DNA of 15,916 bases from CAYRJA01 sp964424455 (GTDB lineage: Bacteria; Bacteroidota; Bacteroidia; Chitinophagales; UBA10324). The stretch is taken from assembly GCA_964424455.1 (NCBI GenBank), contig CAYRJA010000074.1, forward strand, positions 1-15,916, given 5' to 3'. Both the position numbers and the translations under genes were made by a program. Of the stretch, positions 1-6,725 are shown piece by piece (the first letter of the stretch is position 1; each line of letters opens with the position of its first letter). The notes beneath the pieces are model-generated. The model worked only from the letters and a program-made list of their open reading frames with translations. It ran no database searches and was not told the origin of the DNA.

Positions 1-1000
1 TGATGGAATCTGCATACAGGCTGACTATACTGTTACATTTCAATTTCTGAAACCCGCATTTCTTTTTCCTGAATGTGGTGGTGCGGTTGGAGAATGGGAA
101 GTTGCCGACATTGGAATATGCAAAGAATACACTGAATCAGTTACAACTCCTCAATTCTATATAGAGGAAAAGGACATTTCCGGAATTTTAAAACCAAGAA
201 ATAAATTCTCACACAAAGGAAATTTTGGACATGCATTGATTGTTGCCGGCAGTACAGGAAAAATGGGCGCTGCTTCATTGTGTGCAAAATCATGTTTGAA
301 AACAGGTGCAGGACTAACTACTGTTCATGTTCCCCGAATTGGCAATCAGATTTTACAATCTGCTCTTCCTGATGTAATGCTGAGTTTAGATGATCATGAA
401 AATATTATTACCAAAATTTCTAACACTGATAATTTTACGACTATCGGTGTTGGCCCCGGCATAGGAACAGAAACACTCACACAGCAGGCGCTGCTTTCTT
501 TATTAAATAATTTTAAAAAGCCAATTGTACTGGATGCTGATGCGCTGAACATTCTTTCTCTGAACAAAAACTGGATGGAATTTATTCCTGAAAAAAGCAT
601 CCTTACTCCTCACCCAAAAGAGTTTGAGCGATTATTTGGTAAGACTAAAAATTCTTTTGAGCGATTAGAGTTGCAACAAAAAAAATCCGTAAAGCACAAA
701 GTGGTAATAGTGTTGAAAGGCGCTCATACTTGTGTTACAACTGCTGAAGGAATTGCTTATTTTAACTCAACCGGTAATCCGGGAATGGCTAAAGGCGGCA
801 GCGGTGATGTACTTACCGGAATGATTACTTCTTTTCTTGCACAGGGATATTCATCTGAGGAAGCTGCTCTTATGGGAGTTTACCTGCATGGACTTTCAGC
901 AGACATTGCGGTAAAAAAGGAAACTGAATTTAATCTGACTGCGAGTGAAATAGTTGAACACATTTCAGATGCTTTCAGGAAAACACTATATAAAGAATAG
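1..1000 (+). CDS. nnr: Bifunctional NAD(P)H-hydrate epimerase / ADP-dependent dehydratase (Nnr), 5'-truncated by window edge
   Basis: The reading frame is open from nt 2 to the TAG at 998-1000, giving 332 visible residues. The first ~25 residues (DG..IQADYTVTFQF..PAF) match the end of the YjeF_N/NnrE epimerase domain. A linker follows, and from about nt 200 the NnrD domain begins (HKGNFGHALIVAGSTGKMGA). The signature GNPGMAKGGSGDVLTGMI, the nucleotide- and catalytic-Asp motif of the ribokinase-like YjeF_C family, lies near nt 774-828. LDADAL and LTPHPKEFERL are also family-typical. The enzyme repairs damaged NAD(P)H in the cytosol: the N-terminal domain epimerises NAD(P)HX and the C-terminal domain dehydrates it with ADP. 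An apparent start at 236 is internal, because homologous coding continues upstream. This is a housekeeping gene and seems unrelated to the glycan operon. No clear terminator follows it. Confidence 0.95.
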   Translation, partial: DGICIQADYTVTFQFLKPAFLFPECGGAVGEWEVADIGICKEYTESVTTPQFYIEEKDISGILKPRNKFSHKGNFGHALIVAGSTGKMGAASLCAKSCLKTGAGLTTVHVPRIGNQILQSALPDVMLSLDDHENIITKISNTDNFTTIGVGPGIGTETLTQQALLSLLNNFKKPIVLDADALNILSLNKNWMEFIPEKSILTPHPKEFERLFGKTKNSFERLELQQKKSVKHKVVIVLKGAHTCVTTAEGIAYFNSTGNPGMAKGGSGDVLTGMITSFLAQGYSSEEAALMGVYLHGLSADIAVKKETEFNLTASEIVEHISDAFRKTLYKE

Positions 1001-1053
1001 TGTTCTTTTTTGCAGGTAAATATATATTTTGATACAGGATTTTAACTGTCTAA

Positions 1054-1061
1054 AGTTTATT
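1054..1061. repeat. Left target-site duplication of the MITE-like element
   Basis: AGTTTATT directly abuts the left terminal inverted repeat. The identical octamer occurs at 1240-1247 directly outside the right terminal inverted repeat, as expected for an 8-bp target duplication made on insertion. Confidence 0.8.
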
Positions 1062-1081
1062 GGGTGTATGAATATTTGCAG
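1062..1081. repeat. Left terminal inverted repeat of the MITE-like element
   Basis: GGGTGTATGAATATTTGCAG pairs with 1220-1239 with mismatches only at its 6th and 14th bases. The similarity stops sharply at both outer edges, exactly where the 8-bp duplication begins. Confidence 0.75.
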
Positions 1082-1092
1082 CAACAATTATA

Positions 1093-1213
1093 TTGCTCCG
1101 TAGGAGCAAAGTCTTGGTAATAACTTGAACGAGAAGGTTATTGCGTCCCTTCGGGACGCTCCAGGAGTGTCTGTATTGGATTTTTTACCAAGCCCTTATG
1201 CCTACGGCATAAG
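1093..1213. other. Cluster of perfect hairpins inside the MITE-like element
   Basis: Three perfect stem-loops with 3-nt loops are visible: TTGCTCC/GTA/GGAGCAA at 1093-1109, GCGTCCC/TTC/GGGACGC at 1143-1159, and CTTATGCC/TAC/GGCATAAG at 1195-1213. A longer pairing joins CTTGGTAA (1113-1120) to TTACCAAG (1185-1192), and AATAAC (1119-1124) can pair with GTTATT (1137-1142). Together with the terminal repeats this predicts a branched, cloverleaf-like fold in RNA or extruded DNA. The fold may serve transposition, protect a transcript, or act as a terminator or processing site between nnr and the downstream operon. Which of these is true cannot be read from the sequence. Confidence 0.7.
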
Positions 1214-1219
1214 TAATCC

Positions 1220-1239
1220 CTGCAATTATTCATGCACCC
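1220..1239. repeat. Right terminal inverted repeat of the MITE-like element
   Basis: CTGCAATTATTCATGCACCC is the inverted partner of 1062-1081 and directly abuts the right copy of the 8-bp duplication. Confidence 0.75.
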
Positions 1240-1247
1240 AGTTTATT
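1240..1247. repeat. Right target-site duplication of the MITE-like element
   Basis: AGTTTATT, identical to 1054-1061, directly follows the right terminal inverted repeat. Confidence 0.8.
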
Positions 1248-1270
1248 TGGAATAGATTTATTTACAAAAC

Positions 1271-1284
1271 AACCTTGTAAGGTT
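1271..1284. repeat. Short palindrome upstream of the glycan operon
   Basis: AACCTT-GT-AAGGTT has perfect 6-bp arms and a 2-nt centre. It lies 23 bp beyond the right target duplication and 28 bp before the wbqC-like start codon. It could be an operator for a dimeric regulator or a small dispersed palindrome. It lacks a following T-run, so a terminator is unlikely. Confidence 0.4.
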
Positions 1285-1312
1285 TCATATTTTAACTTTA
1301 TTTGCATGAGGA

Positions 1313-2014
1313 ATGGAAAAGAGAAAGAATGCTATCATTACTCAATCCAACTATATTCCATGGAAGGGCTATTTCGATAGTATCCGTCAAGTGGATGTTT
1401 TTGTTGAATATGATTGTATGCAATACACTAAAAGAGACTGGCGTAACAGAAACCTGATTAAAACCGCACAAGGTTTAAAATGGTTGACGATTCCTGTTGA
1501 GGTAAAAGGAAAATATTTTCAGCGAATTAGAGACACAAAGATTGCTGATAAATCGTGGACTCAGTCACATTGGAGTACAATAAAACAATCATATCATAAA
1601 GCAGCACATTTTAAGGAGGTTTCTGAGTGGCTGGAAGATTTATATAGGAACTGCAACTTCGACTTTTTAACTGAGGTTAATTTGTATTTTATTAATGCCA
1701 TTAATGATTATTTAGGAATACAAACAGAAATAAGAAGCTCATCAGAGTTTGTATTGGCAGAGGATAGAAACCAACGGCTGATAGATATTTGTAAGGAGCT
1801 AAAAGTTACAGATTATTATTCAGGCACTGCCGCCAAAATATATATGGATGAAAGTTTATTTGCTAAAGAAAATATTAATGTACATTGGTGGGATTATTCC
1901 GGATATCCAGTATATAATCAGTTGCACGGTGACTTTGAGCATGGAGTGAGCATCATTGATGTATTATTGAATGAAGGAAAAGATGGGACTCTTAATTCTT
2001 TGAAAAAGATATGA
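1313..2014 (+). CDS. WbqC-like family protein
   Basis: This 233-residue cytosolic protein has the WbqC-family opening ITQSNYIPWKGYFDSI (residues 9-24), followed by VFVEYDCMQYTKRDWRNRN (29-47) and KWLTIPV (56-62). These are the most conserved parts of that family and the length is typical. WbqC-like genes recur in O-antigen and surface-glycan clusters next to sugar aminotransferases. Their exact reaction is not something I can assert; a role in acylating or otherwise decorating amino sugars is a guess. This is the first gene of a tight nine-gene operon, and its stop overlaps the next start (ATGA at 2011-2014). The ATG at 1313 is preceded by GAGGA placed too close to be a normal ribosome binding site, in keeping with weak Shine-Dalgarno use in Bacteroidota. 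No confident promoter is visible. Confidence 0.88.
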   Translation: MEKRKNAIITQSNYIPWKGYFDSIRQVDVFVEYDCMQYTKRDWRNRNLIKTAQGLKWLTIPVEVKGKYFQRIRDTKIADKSWTQSHWSTIKQSYHKAAHFKEVSEWLEDLYRNCNFDFLTEVNLYFINAINDYLGIQTEIRSSSEFVLAEDRNQRLIDICKELKVTDYYSGTAAKIYMDESLFAKENINVHWWDYSGYPVYNQLHGDFEHGVSIIDVLLNEGKDGTLNSLKKI

Positions 2015-2937
2015 AATTAAGCATAGTTAGTCCGGTTTACAAAGCCGAAAATATAGTTGATGAGTTGGTAAAAAGAGTAGTGGACGAAGCTCAAAAAATC
2101 ACTCTTGATTTTGAACTAATTTTAGTAGAAGATGGAAGCCCTGATAATTCTTGGAAAGCTATAGAAAGAAATAGTGTAAAAGATAAAAGAGTTAAAGGAA
2201 TAAAGCTCAGTAGAAATTTTGGACAACACTATGCTATTACAGCAGGAATAGATAATGCTGAAGGAAATTTCATCATAATCATGGATTGTGATCTTCAGGA
2301 TGACCCTATATACTTCATTAAATTAATAGACAAAGCAAAAGAGGGCTATGATATAGTTTATACCTATAAGGAGTCTCGTAAGCACTCATTTTTTAAAAAC
2401 ATGACTGCGAAACTTTATAATAAAATATTTAACTACCTTATTGATAATAAATCAATAAGCTCAGACAATAATATTGGAGCGTACAGTCTGATTAGCAGAA
2501 AAGTAGCTGATGCTTTTATGAGTTATAATGACTATCACAGACATTATTTAATGGTGTTAAGATGGTTAGGATTCCATACAGGATATATTAAAATAGAACA
2601 CAAAGTTAGATTTGAAGGTAAAAGCAGCTACACTTTCAGTAAATTAATAAAACATGCAATTGATGGTATCACCTCCCAATCAGATAAGTTGTTAAGGATA
2701 TTTGTAGGTATAGGACTTACCATATCAACACTTTCCTTTCTGTCAATTTTATTAATAATTATTATGTACCTGACCAATGGCTTTAAATCTGGTTGGGCAA
2801 GCTTAATAGTTGTAATTTTATTTTCCACCGGTATTATTCTAACAAGTATTGGTGTTATTGGAATCTATCTAGGTAAAACATTTGAACAAACAAAAAATAG
2901 ACCACTTTACTTTATAGATAAAAAGATAAACTTATAA
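2011..2937 (+). CDS. GT2 glycosyltransferase, polyprenyl-phosphate type (DPM1/ArnC/GtrB-like)
   Basis: The 308-residue protein starts with a GT-A domain: SPVYKAENIVDELV (7-20), VEDGSPDNSW (39-48), and MDCDLQDDP (91-99), whose D92-x-D94 is the nucleotide-sugar/metal motif. RW at 184-185 sits where such enzymes carry the acceptor-side motif. Two hydrophobic helices follow at about 229-254 and 264-288, then a short basic tail (FEQTKNRPLYFI) typical of dolichyl/undecaprenyl-phosphate sugar synthases. The likely reaction is transfer of a sugar from a nucleotide donor to polyprenyl phosphate on the cytoplasmic face of the inner membrane. The product would suit a GT-C enzyme such as the convergent gene ending at 8670. 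The gene overlaps its upstream neighbour by 4 bp and precedes the next gene by 4 bp. The sugar used is unknown. Confidence 0.92.
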   Translation: MKLSIVSPVYKAENIVDELVKRVVDEAQKITLDFELILVEDGSPDNSWKAIERNSVKDKRVKGIKLSRNFGQHYAITAGIDNAEGNFIIIMDCDLQDDPIYFIKLIDKAKEGYDIVYTYKESRKHSFFKNMTAKLYNKIFNYLIDNKSISSDNNIGAYSLISRKVADAFMSYNDYHRHYLMVLRWLGFHTGYIKIEHKVRFEGKSSYTFSKLIKHAIDGITSQSDKLLRIFVGIGLTISTLSFLSILLIIIMYLTNGFKSGWASLIVVILFSTGIILTSIGVIGIYLGKTFEQTKNRPLYFIDKKINL

Positions 2938-2941
2938 TCTA

Positions 2942-3709
2942 ATGAACGAAATAGCACCTGGTTCAATTCTTCAAAGAATGTATTTCAAGAAAAGAATTAT
3001 ACATAATAAAAATAAAAACTTTTGCGAGATTGGAAGTGGTAATGGAGTGCTTTCGAATTTGCTTTTACAAAAAGGATTGGCTGGGATTGGCTTTGATTTA
3101 AATCAAGATGCTTGTGTAAACAATGAGAAATTAAACAAAGTACACATTTTAGAAAAGAAATATCAAATATTAAATGACAATTTTATAACAGCATCAATAA
3201 CTCAAAGATTTGATTTAATATTTTCATGTATGGTAATAGAACACTTAGATGATGGTCAAGTGGATGAATATTTTATGAAATGTAAAAATGTGTTAACAAA
3301 CAATGGTGTAATTACTGTTCTTGTTCCTTCATCAATGAAATACTGGGGAATAGAAGATGAAATTGCCGGACATTACAAACGATACGAGTTTGAAGATTTT
3401 TATAAAATTGCAATTAAACATAACTTGGTTATAAATGAAATAACAGGATTAACTTATCCTATCTCTAATTGGTTGTTTAAGATTTCAAATAAAATAATCT
3501 CAAAGAGCGAAGGACATAAAAAGCTACTTTCTATGGAGGAACAAACTATTCAATCAGGAAATAGAGGTGTTAAATTTAAAACTATATACCCTTGGTATTT
3601 TAAATTAATTCTAAATGAAATTGTTTTGTTTCCGTTTTATATATTACAGAGAATGTTTAAAAACAATTCTAAGAGCATGGTCATATATTGTGAACTTAAA
3701 TTAAAATAA
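2942..3709 (+). CDS. Class I SAM-dependent methyltransferase
   Basis: This 255-residue protein has motif I FCEIGSGNGVLSNLL (27-41), an acidic post-I strand GIGFDLN (48-54), and DLIFSCMVIEHLDD (91-104), which fits motif II/III of Methyltransf_11/23-type enzymes. The stretch EIAGHYKRYEFEDF (140-153) resembles a GH[YF][KR]R[YF] element also present in the third methyltransferase of the operon. The C-terminal third (about 218-238) is hydrophobic and aromatic, suggesting contact with the membrane or a lipid-linked substrate, without a convincing transmembrane helix. It is probably a tailoring enzyme for a sugar or lipid-linked glycan. Codons are very AT-rich (nt 3181-3240 contain 13 G/C in 60). 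The substrate cannot be assigned. Confidence 0.88.
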   Translation: MNEIAPGSILQRMYFKKRIIHNKNKNFCEIGSGNGVLSNLLLQKGLAGIGFDLNQDACVNNEKLNKVHILEKKYQILNDNFITASITQRFDLIFSCMVIEHLDDGQVDEYFMKCKNVLTNNGVITVLVPSSMKYWGIEDEIAGHYKRYEFEDFYKIAIKHNLVINEITGLTYPISNWLFKISNKIISKSEGHKKLLSMEEQTIQSGNRGVKFKTIYPWYFKLILNEIVLFPFYILQRMFKNNSKSMVIYCELKLK

Positions 3710-3713
3710 ACTT

Positions 3714-4520
3714 ATGAAATCATACGGAATAACTAAAAGTGTTAATCTCCAAACTAAGGAAGAACTACACCTTGAAGAGTTTTATAATTTAGGATACACA
3801 ATTATCGAAGCAGCATTAACCAGTGAAGAACTTATTGAATTAAGAAGCGAACTTGACAGGGTTTACATGCTTCAAGAGGAAGCGCTTGGATTAGATAATT
3901 TAGTAAAAATAAAGGAGAAAAATATGGCAAGAATACCATTAGCGTATTCTGAGTTGTATGTAAAATTAGCTTCAAGAAAAAGTATGCTTAATTATGTAGA
4001 AAAAATACTTGACAATTTTTTTGTACTTCATCTGCAGAACGGCATAATCAATAAACCAAATGAAGAACACCATCAGAGTTCATGGCATCGCAATTTACCT
4101 TATCAAAATTGGACTTCAAGTGAACCATTGGCGTGTAATGTGTTTTATTGTTTAGATGATTTTAATAGTGAAACAGGAGGTACTTTTGTTCTCCCTTTTT
4201 CACATCAACTTACCGAAGCTCCTTCAAATCAATATTTTTCAAAACATGCTGTTCAAGTTAATGCTAAGGCAGGTTCGGTAATATTATTTAACAGTATGAT
4301 TTTTCATAAAGCAGGATATAATCAGTCAAAAAATATCATACGGAGAGGTGTAAATCATTTGTATGTTAAGCCATTTATAGCGCAACAAATAGATTTACCA
4401 AGTTTTCTTGATGGAAAATATTCAGATGACGATTTGCTAAGTATGCTATTCGGATACCGAACAAGATTATCGAAAAGTGTAGATGAATACAGAACTAAAC
4501 GATTAAAAAACCTCCTATAA
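3714..4520 (+). CDS. Phytanoyl-CoA dioxygenase (PhyH) family protein with altered iron-binding motif
   Basis: The 268-residue protein follows the PhyH pattern: an N-terminal helix region with GYTIIEAALTSEELIELRSEL (27-47), then WHRNLPYQNW (124-133), CLDDFNSETGGTFVLPFSH (146-164), AGSVILFNSMIFHKAG (186-201) and RRGVNHLYVKP (210-220). PhyH enzymes are cytosolic Fe(II)/2-oxoglutarate oxygenases whose iron is held by HxD...H. Here H125 and H198 are present, but the position expected to be Asp is Asn127 (codon AAT at 4092-4094). R211 could bind 2-oxoglutarate. The enzyme may hydroxylate or epimerise a sugar or lipid substrate, may use chemistry that leaves one iron site open, or may be inactive. 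It sits in the operon between two methyltransferases, 4 bp after one and 11 bp before the other. Confidence 0.85.
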   Translation: MKSYGITKSVNLQTKEELHLEEFYNLGYTIIEAALTSEELIELRSELDRVYMLQEEALGLDNLVKIKEKNMARIPLAYSELYVKLASRKSMLNYVEKILDNFFVLHLQNGIINKPNEEHHQSSWHRNLPYQNWTSSEPLACNVFYCLDDFNSETGGTFVLPFSHQLTEAPSNQYFSKHAVQVNAKAGSVILFNSMIFHKAGYNQSKNIIRRGVNHLYVKPFIAQQIDLPSFLDGKYSDDDLLSMLFGYRTRLSKSVDEYRTKRLKNLL

Positions 4521-4531
4521 TAACCAATAAT

Positions 4532-5152
4532 ATGAGTGATAAAATATTGAAATCGGTAGGAGATTATTATTCAAACAAAATCAAGGAGTTTGGAAATACA
4601 CCAAATGGTGTAGATTGGAATTCGAAAGAGAGCCAATACATTAGATTCGAGCAATTGTGTAATGTGATTAATAAAGATGAGTTTTCAGTTTTAGATTATG
4701 GATGTGGTTACGGTGAACTTATAAATTTCTTATATCAAAATAGTTATTCAAATTTCAACTATACAGGACTTGATGTATCTAAGGAAATGATAGATGCTGC
4801 TAAATCACTTTTTAAGGATAGAGATAGAATTTCTTTTACTACACAAGTAGAGGAATCTAAGTTTGATTATGTTATAGCAAGTGGTATCTTTAATGTAAGA
4901 GCGAGTCATTCAAGCGAAGAAGAATGGCTTGCATACATTTTACATACATTAGACAGAATGAATGCTTTGGGTAATCATGGATTTTCTTTTAATGTATTAA
5001 CTAAATATTCTGATAAAGAATACATGAAAGAATATTTATACTATGCAGATCCCTGTTTTTTATTTGATCATTGCAAAAAGAACTACAGCAAGAATGTAGC
5101 TGTTTTACATGATTACGATCTTTATGAATTCACTATAATTGTAAGAAAATGA
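4532..5152 (+). CDS. Class I SAM-dependent methyltransferase (sugar-cluster type)
   Basis: This 206-residue protein carries motif I FSVLDYGCGYGELINFL (51-67), an acidic post-I strand YTGLDVSKEMIDAA, and a distinctive middle and end: VASGIFNVRAS, a TLDRMN helix, GFSFNVLTKYSD, YYADPCFLFDHCKK and VLHDYDLYEFTIIVRK. That overall pattern, with DW near residue 29 and a compact ~200-residue length, is shared by small methyltransferases found in surface-glycan clusters. It has no transmembrane segment. It should methylate a small substrate, most likely a nucleotide sugar or sugar derivative made by the operon; the target atom is unknown. It ends in a 4-bp ATGA overlap with the acyltransferase gene, suggesting translational coupling. 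Confidence 0.88.
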   Translation: MSDKILKSVGDYYSNKIKEFGNTPNGVDWNSKESQYIRFEQLCNVINKDEFSVLDYGCGYGELINFLYQNSYSNFNYTGLDVSKEMIDAAKSLFKDRDRISFTTQVEESKFDYVIASGIFNVRASHSSEEEWLAYILHTLDRMNALGNHGFSFNVLTKYSDKEYMKEYLYYADPCFLFDHCKKNYSKNVAVLHDYDLYEFTIIVRK

Positions 5153-5814
5153 AAAACAAAAAATTAGTAATATTTGGTACAGGAGACATTGCTCAAATCG
5201 CAAACTATTATTTTGAAATAGATAGTAACTATGATGTTGTTGCTTTTACTATAAATAAGGAATATATCAAAGAGAGTATCTTTGAAAATAAGAAGATAAT
5301 TCCTTTCGAGCAGTTAGCCAGTGTGTATTCAACAGAAGAAGTTGAAGTTTTTGTTGCATTAAGCTATGCATCTATGAATACGGTTCGGGAAAGAATTTTT
5401 AATGAAGTGAAATCTATGGGATATAAGATAGCTTCCTATATCAGTTCTAAATGTTCCTACTTAAGTCAGTCTTTACCAGGAGAGAATGCCTTTATTTTTG
5501 AAGACAATACGGTACAACCTTTTGTTAAAATTGGAGATAATGTTACACTATGGAGTGGAAATCACATAGGTCATCATAGTGTAATTGAAAGTCATAATTT
5601 TGTATCGTCTCATGTAGTAATATCAGGGCATTGTCATATTAAATCAAATTGCTTTTTGGGTGTAAATTCTACACTTGCACATAAAGTAACATTAGAAAAG
5701 GGAACATTATTGGGTGCAGGGGTGATTATGAGTAAAAACTCGGAAGAAAACGGAGTTTATGTAGCTGCCCGACCAACCAAGATTGATAAATCAAGTTTTG
5801 ATATTAAACTATGA
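5149..5814 (+). CDS. PglD/NeuD-like sugar O/N-acyltransferase (left-handed beta-helix)
   Basis: The 221-residue protein opens with a Rossmann-like domain (KKLVIFGTGDIAQIANYYF, 4-22, with a GxGxxA-like turn). It continues with hexapeptide-repeat coils from about residue 118 to 195 (VQPFVKIGDNVTLW, GNHIGHHSVIES, VVISGHCHIKSN, STLAHKVTLEKG). This two-domain order is that of PglD and NeuD acyltransferases, which move an acetyl or other acyl group from CoA to an amino sugar or to sialic acid. His161 in SGHC lies about where PglD has its catalytic base; this is an alignment by eye. In this operon the best candidate substrate is the 4-amino sugar made by the WecE-like enzyme two genes downstream (inference). 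It overlaps both neighbours by 4 bp. Confidence 0.88.
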   Translation: MKNKKLVIFGTGDIAQIANYYFEIDSNYDVVAFTINKEYIKESIFENKKIIPFEQLASVYSTEEVEVFVALSYASMNTVRERIFNEVKSMGYKIASYISSKCSYLSQSLPGENAFIFEDNTVQPFVKIGDNVTLWSGNHIGHHSVIESHNFVSSHVVISGHCHIKSNCFLGVNSTLAHKVTLEKGTLLGAGVIMSKNSEENGVYVAARPTKIDKSSFDIKL

Positions 5815-6725
5815 TGAAGTGGAAAAAATTAGGGTTGGTTTTCAATCTTCAACCTATATCTGAAAATATTCAGACGCATGCATCCAACCCACTTGCTGTA
5901 AGAATTTCAGAGGATATTTTTCGAGTTTATTATAGTGGAAGAAACAGTGAAAATAAATCTTCGGTTGGCAGTGTTGATTTTAATATGAAATCAAAAGCAA
6001 TTGTTACAAATTCTGTTAAGGAAGTAATGAAGTATGGAGATCCTGATTCGTTTTTTTCTCATGGTATTAGTGTTGGTTGCAGTTATCAAGTAGCAAACAA
6101 AGATTACATTCTTTTTATGGGATGGCAGATTAGAGAAAACAATCATTGGAGAGGAGATGTGGGACGATTTGAATTAATAAATAAGAATGAAAGCTTTAAA
6201 TTAAATCCCTTAAAACCATTTATTGGAACTGATGATGTATTTGATAAAATCAGTCTATCATATCCATGCGTTCTATTTGAAGAAGGAATATATAAAATGT
6301 GGTATGGTTCCACTATTGATTGGAGTGCATCTAATGGTGAGATGATTCATGTAATTAATTATGCGACTTCCACCGATGGTGAAAACTGGACTAAGCATGG
6401 TTTAGCAGTTCCTTATGAATTAGGAGTTGCTCAAGCATTTTCAAGACCATGTGTAATTCATGATGAAAAAGGGTATCATATGTGGTTTTCATATAGAAGT
6501 GGAGATAGTACACCTTATAGAATCGGATATGCAAAGAGTATTAATGGTATTGATTGGAAATTAACATTAGATGAAGTAGGGATTACAGTATCTGAAAAAG
6601 GTTGGGATAGCGAAATGATTTGTTATCCTTTTGTGTTCGATTATGAAGGTCAGAGGTATATGTTTTACAACGGAAATCAATATGGAAAAGAAGGTTTCGG
6701 TTTAGCAATATTAGAAAATGAATAG
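5811..6725 (+). CDS. GH43/GH32-like five-bladed beta-propeller protein (predicted glycosidase or glycan-active)
   Basis: This 304-residue protein has no signal peptide or membrane helix. It has repeated blade-like segments: HASNPLAVRISEDIFRVYYSGR (23-44), SLSYPCVLFEEGIYKMWYGS (148-167), INYATSTDGENW (182-193), SRPCVIHDEKGYHMWFSYRSG (211-231), IGYAKSINGIDW (238-249) and CYPFVFDYEGQRYMFYNGN (271-289). Alternating (F/Y)xMWY-type strands and S.DG..W turns mark the arabinanase/levansucrase/invertase (GH43/GH32/GH130-like) propeller fold. Three catalytic acids cannot be confidently placed. Such enzymes usually cleave glycans or transfer glycosyl units, so a cytosolic copy inside a biosynthetic operon is odd; it could trim an intermediate or have lost catalysis. 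A second in-frame ATG at 5814 is an equally possible start. Confidence 0.75.
   Translation: MMKWKKLGLVFNLQPISENIQTHASNPLAVRISEDIFRVYYSGRNSENKSSVGSVDFNMKSKAIVTNSVKEVMKYGDPDSFFSHGISVGCSYQVANKDYILFMGWQIRENNHWRGDVGRFELINKNESFKLNPLKPFIGTDDVFDKISLSYPCVLFEEGIYKMWYGSTIDWSASNGEMIHVINYATSTDGENWTKHGLAVPYELGVAQAFSRPCVIHDEKGYHMWFSYRSGDSTPYRIGYAKSINGIDWKLTLDEVGITVSEKGWDSEMICYPFVFDYEGQRYMFYNGNQYGKEGFGLAILENE

Larger units (their letters stand above)
1062..1239. mobile_element. MITE-like non-autonomous mobile element, 178 bp
   Basis: The element is bounded by a 20-bp imperfect inverted repeat: GGGTGTATGAATATTTGCAG at 1062-1081, and the reverse complement of GGGTGCATGAATAATTGCAG at 1220-1239, matching at 18 of 20 positions. 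A perfect 8-bp direct repeat flanks it. No ORF of useful length lies inside, so it would need a transposase supplied in trans. The interior is unusually rich in perfect hairpins, described separately. Transposases of the ISL3, IS256 and IS1595 groups are known to make ~8-bp duplications, but the sequence alone does not identify the parent family. The intact duplication suggests a fairly recent insertion between nnr and the glycan operon. Confidence 0.75.

Noticed and set aside
236..1000. Separate short NnrD gene starting with TTG at 236
   Set aside because: The same frame is open and encodes recognisable NnrE-domain end and linker residues back to nt 2, so 236 is internal to a longer gene cut by the window edge.
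1062..1239. tRNA or other known structured RNA inside the hairpin-rich intergenic region
   Set aside because: The cloverleaf-like pairing lacks tRNA landmarks (no TTC-like T-loop with acceptor stem and CCA context), and the terminal repeats with target duplication explain the unit better as a mobile element.
1271..1284. Rho-independent terminator for nnr or the mobile element
   Set aside because: The stem has only 6 bp with a 2-nt centre and is not followed by a T-run; it is listed only as a palindrome.
1293..1304. Bacteroidota -7 promoter element (TAACTTTA or TTTATTTG) for the glycan operon
   Set aside because: Each has one mismatch to TAnnTTTG, there is no well-spaced TTG -33 element, and the implied leader would be only a few bases.
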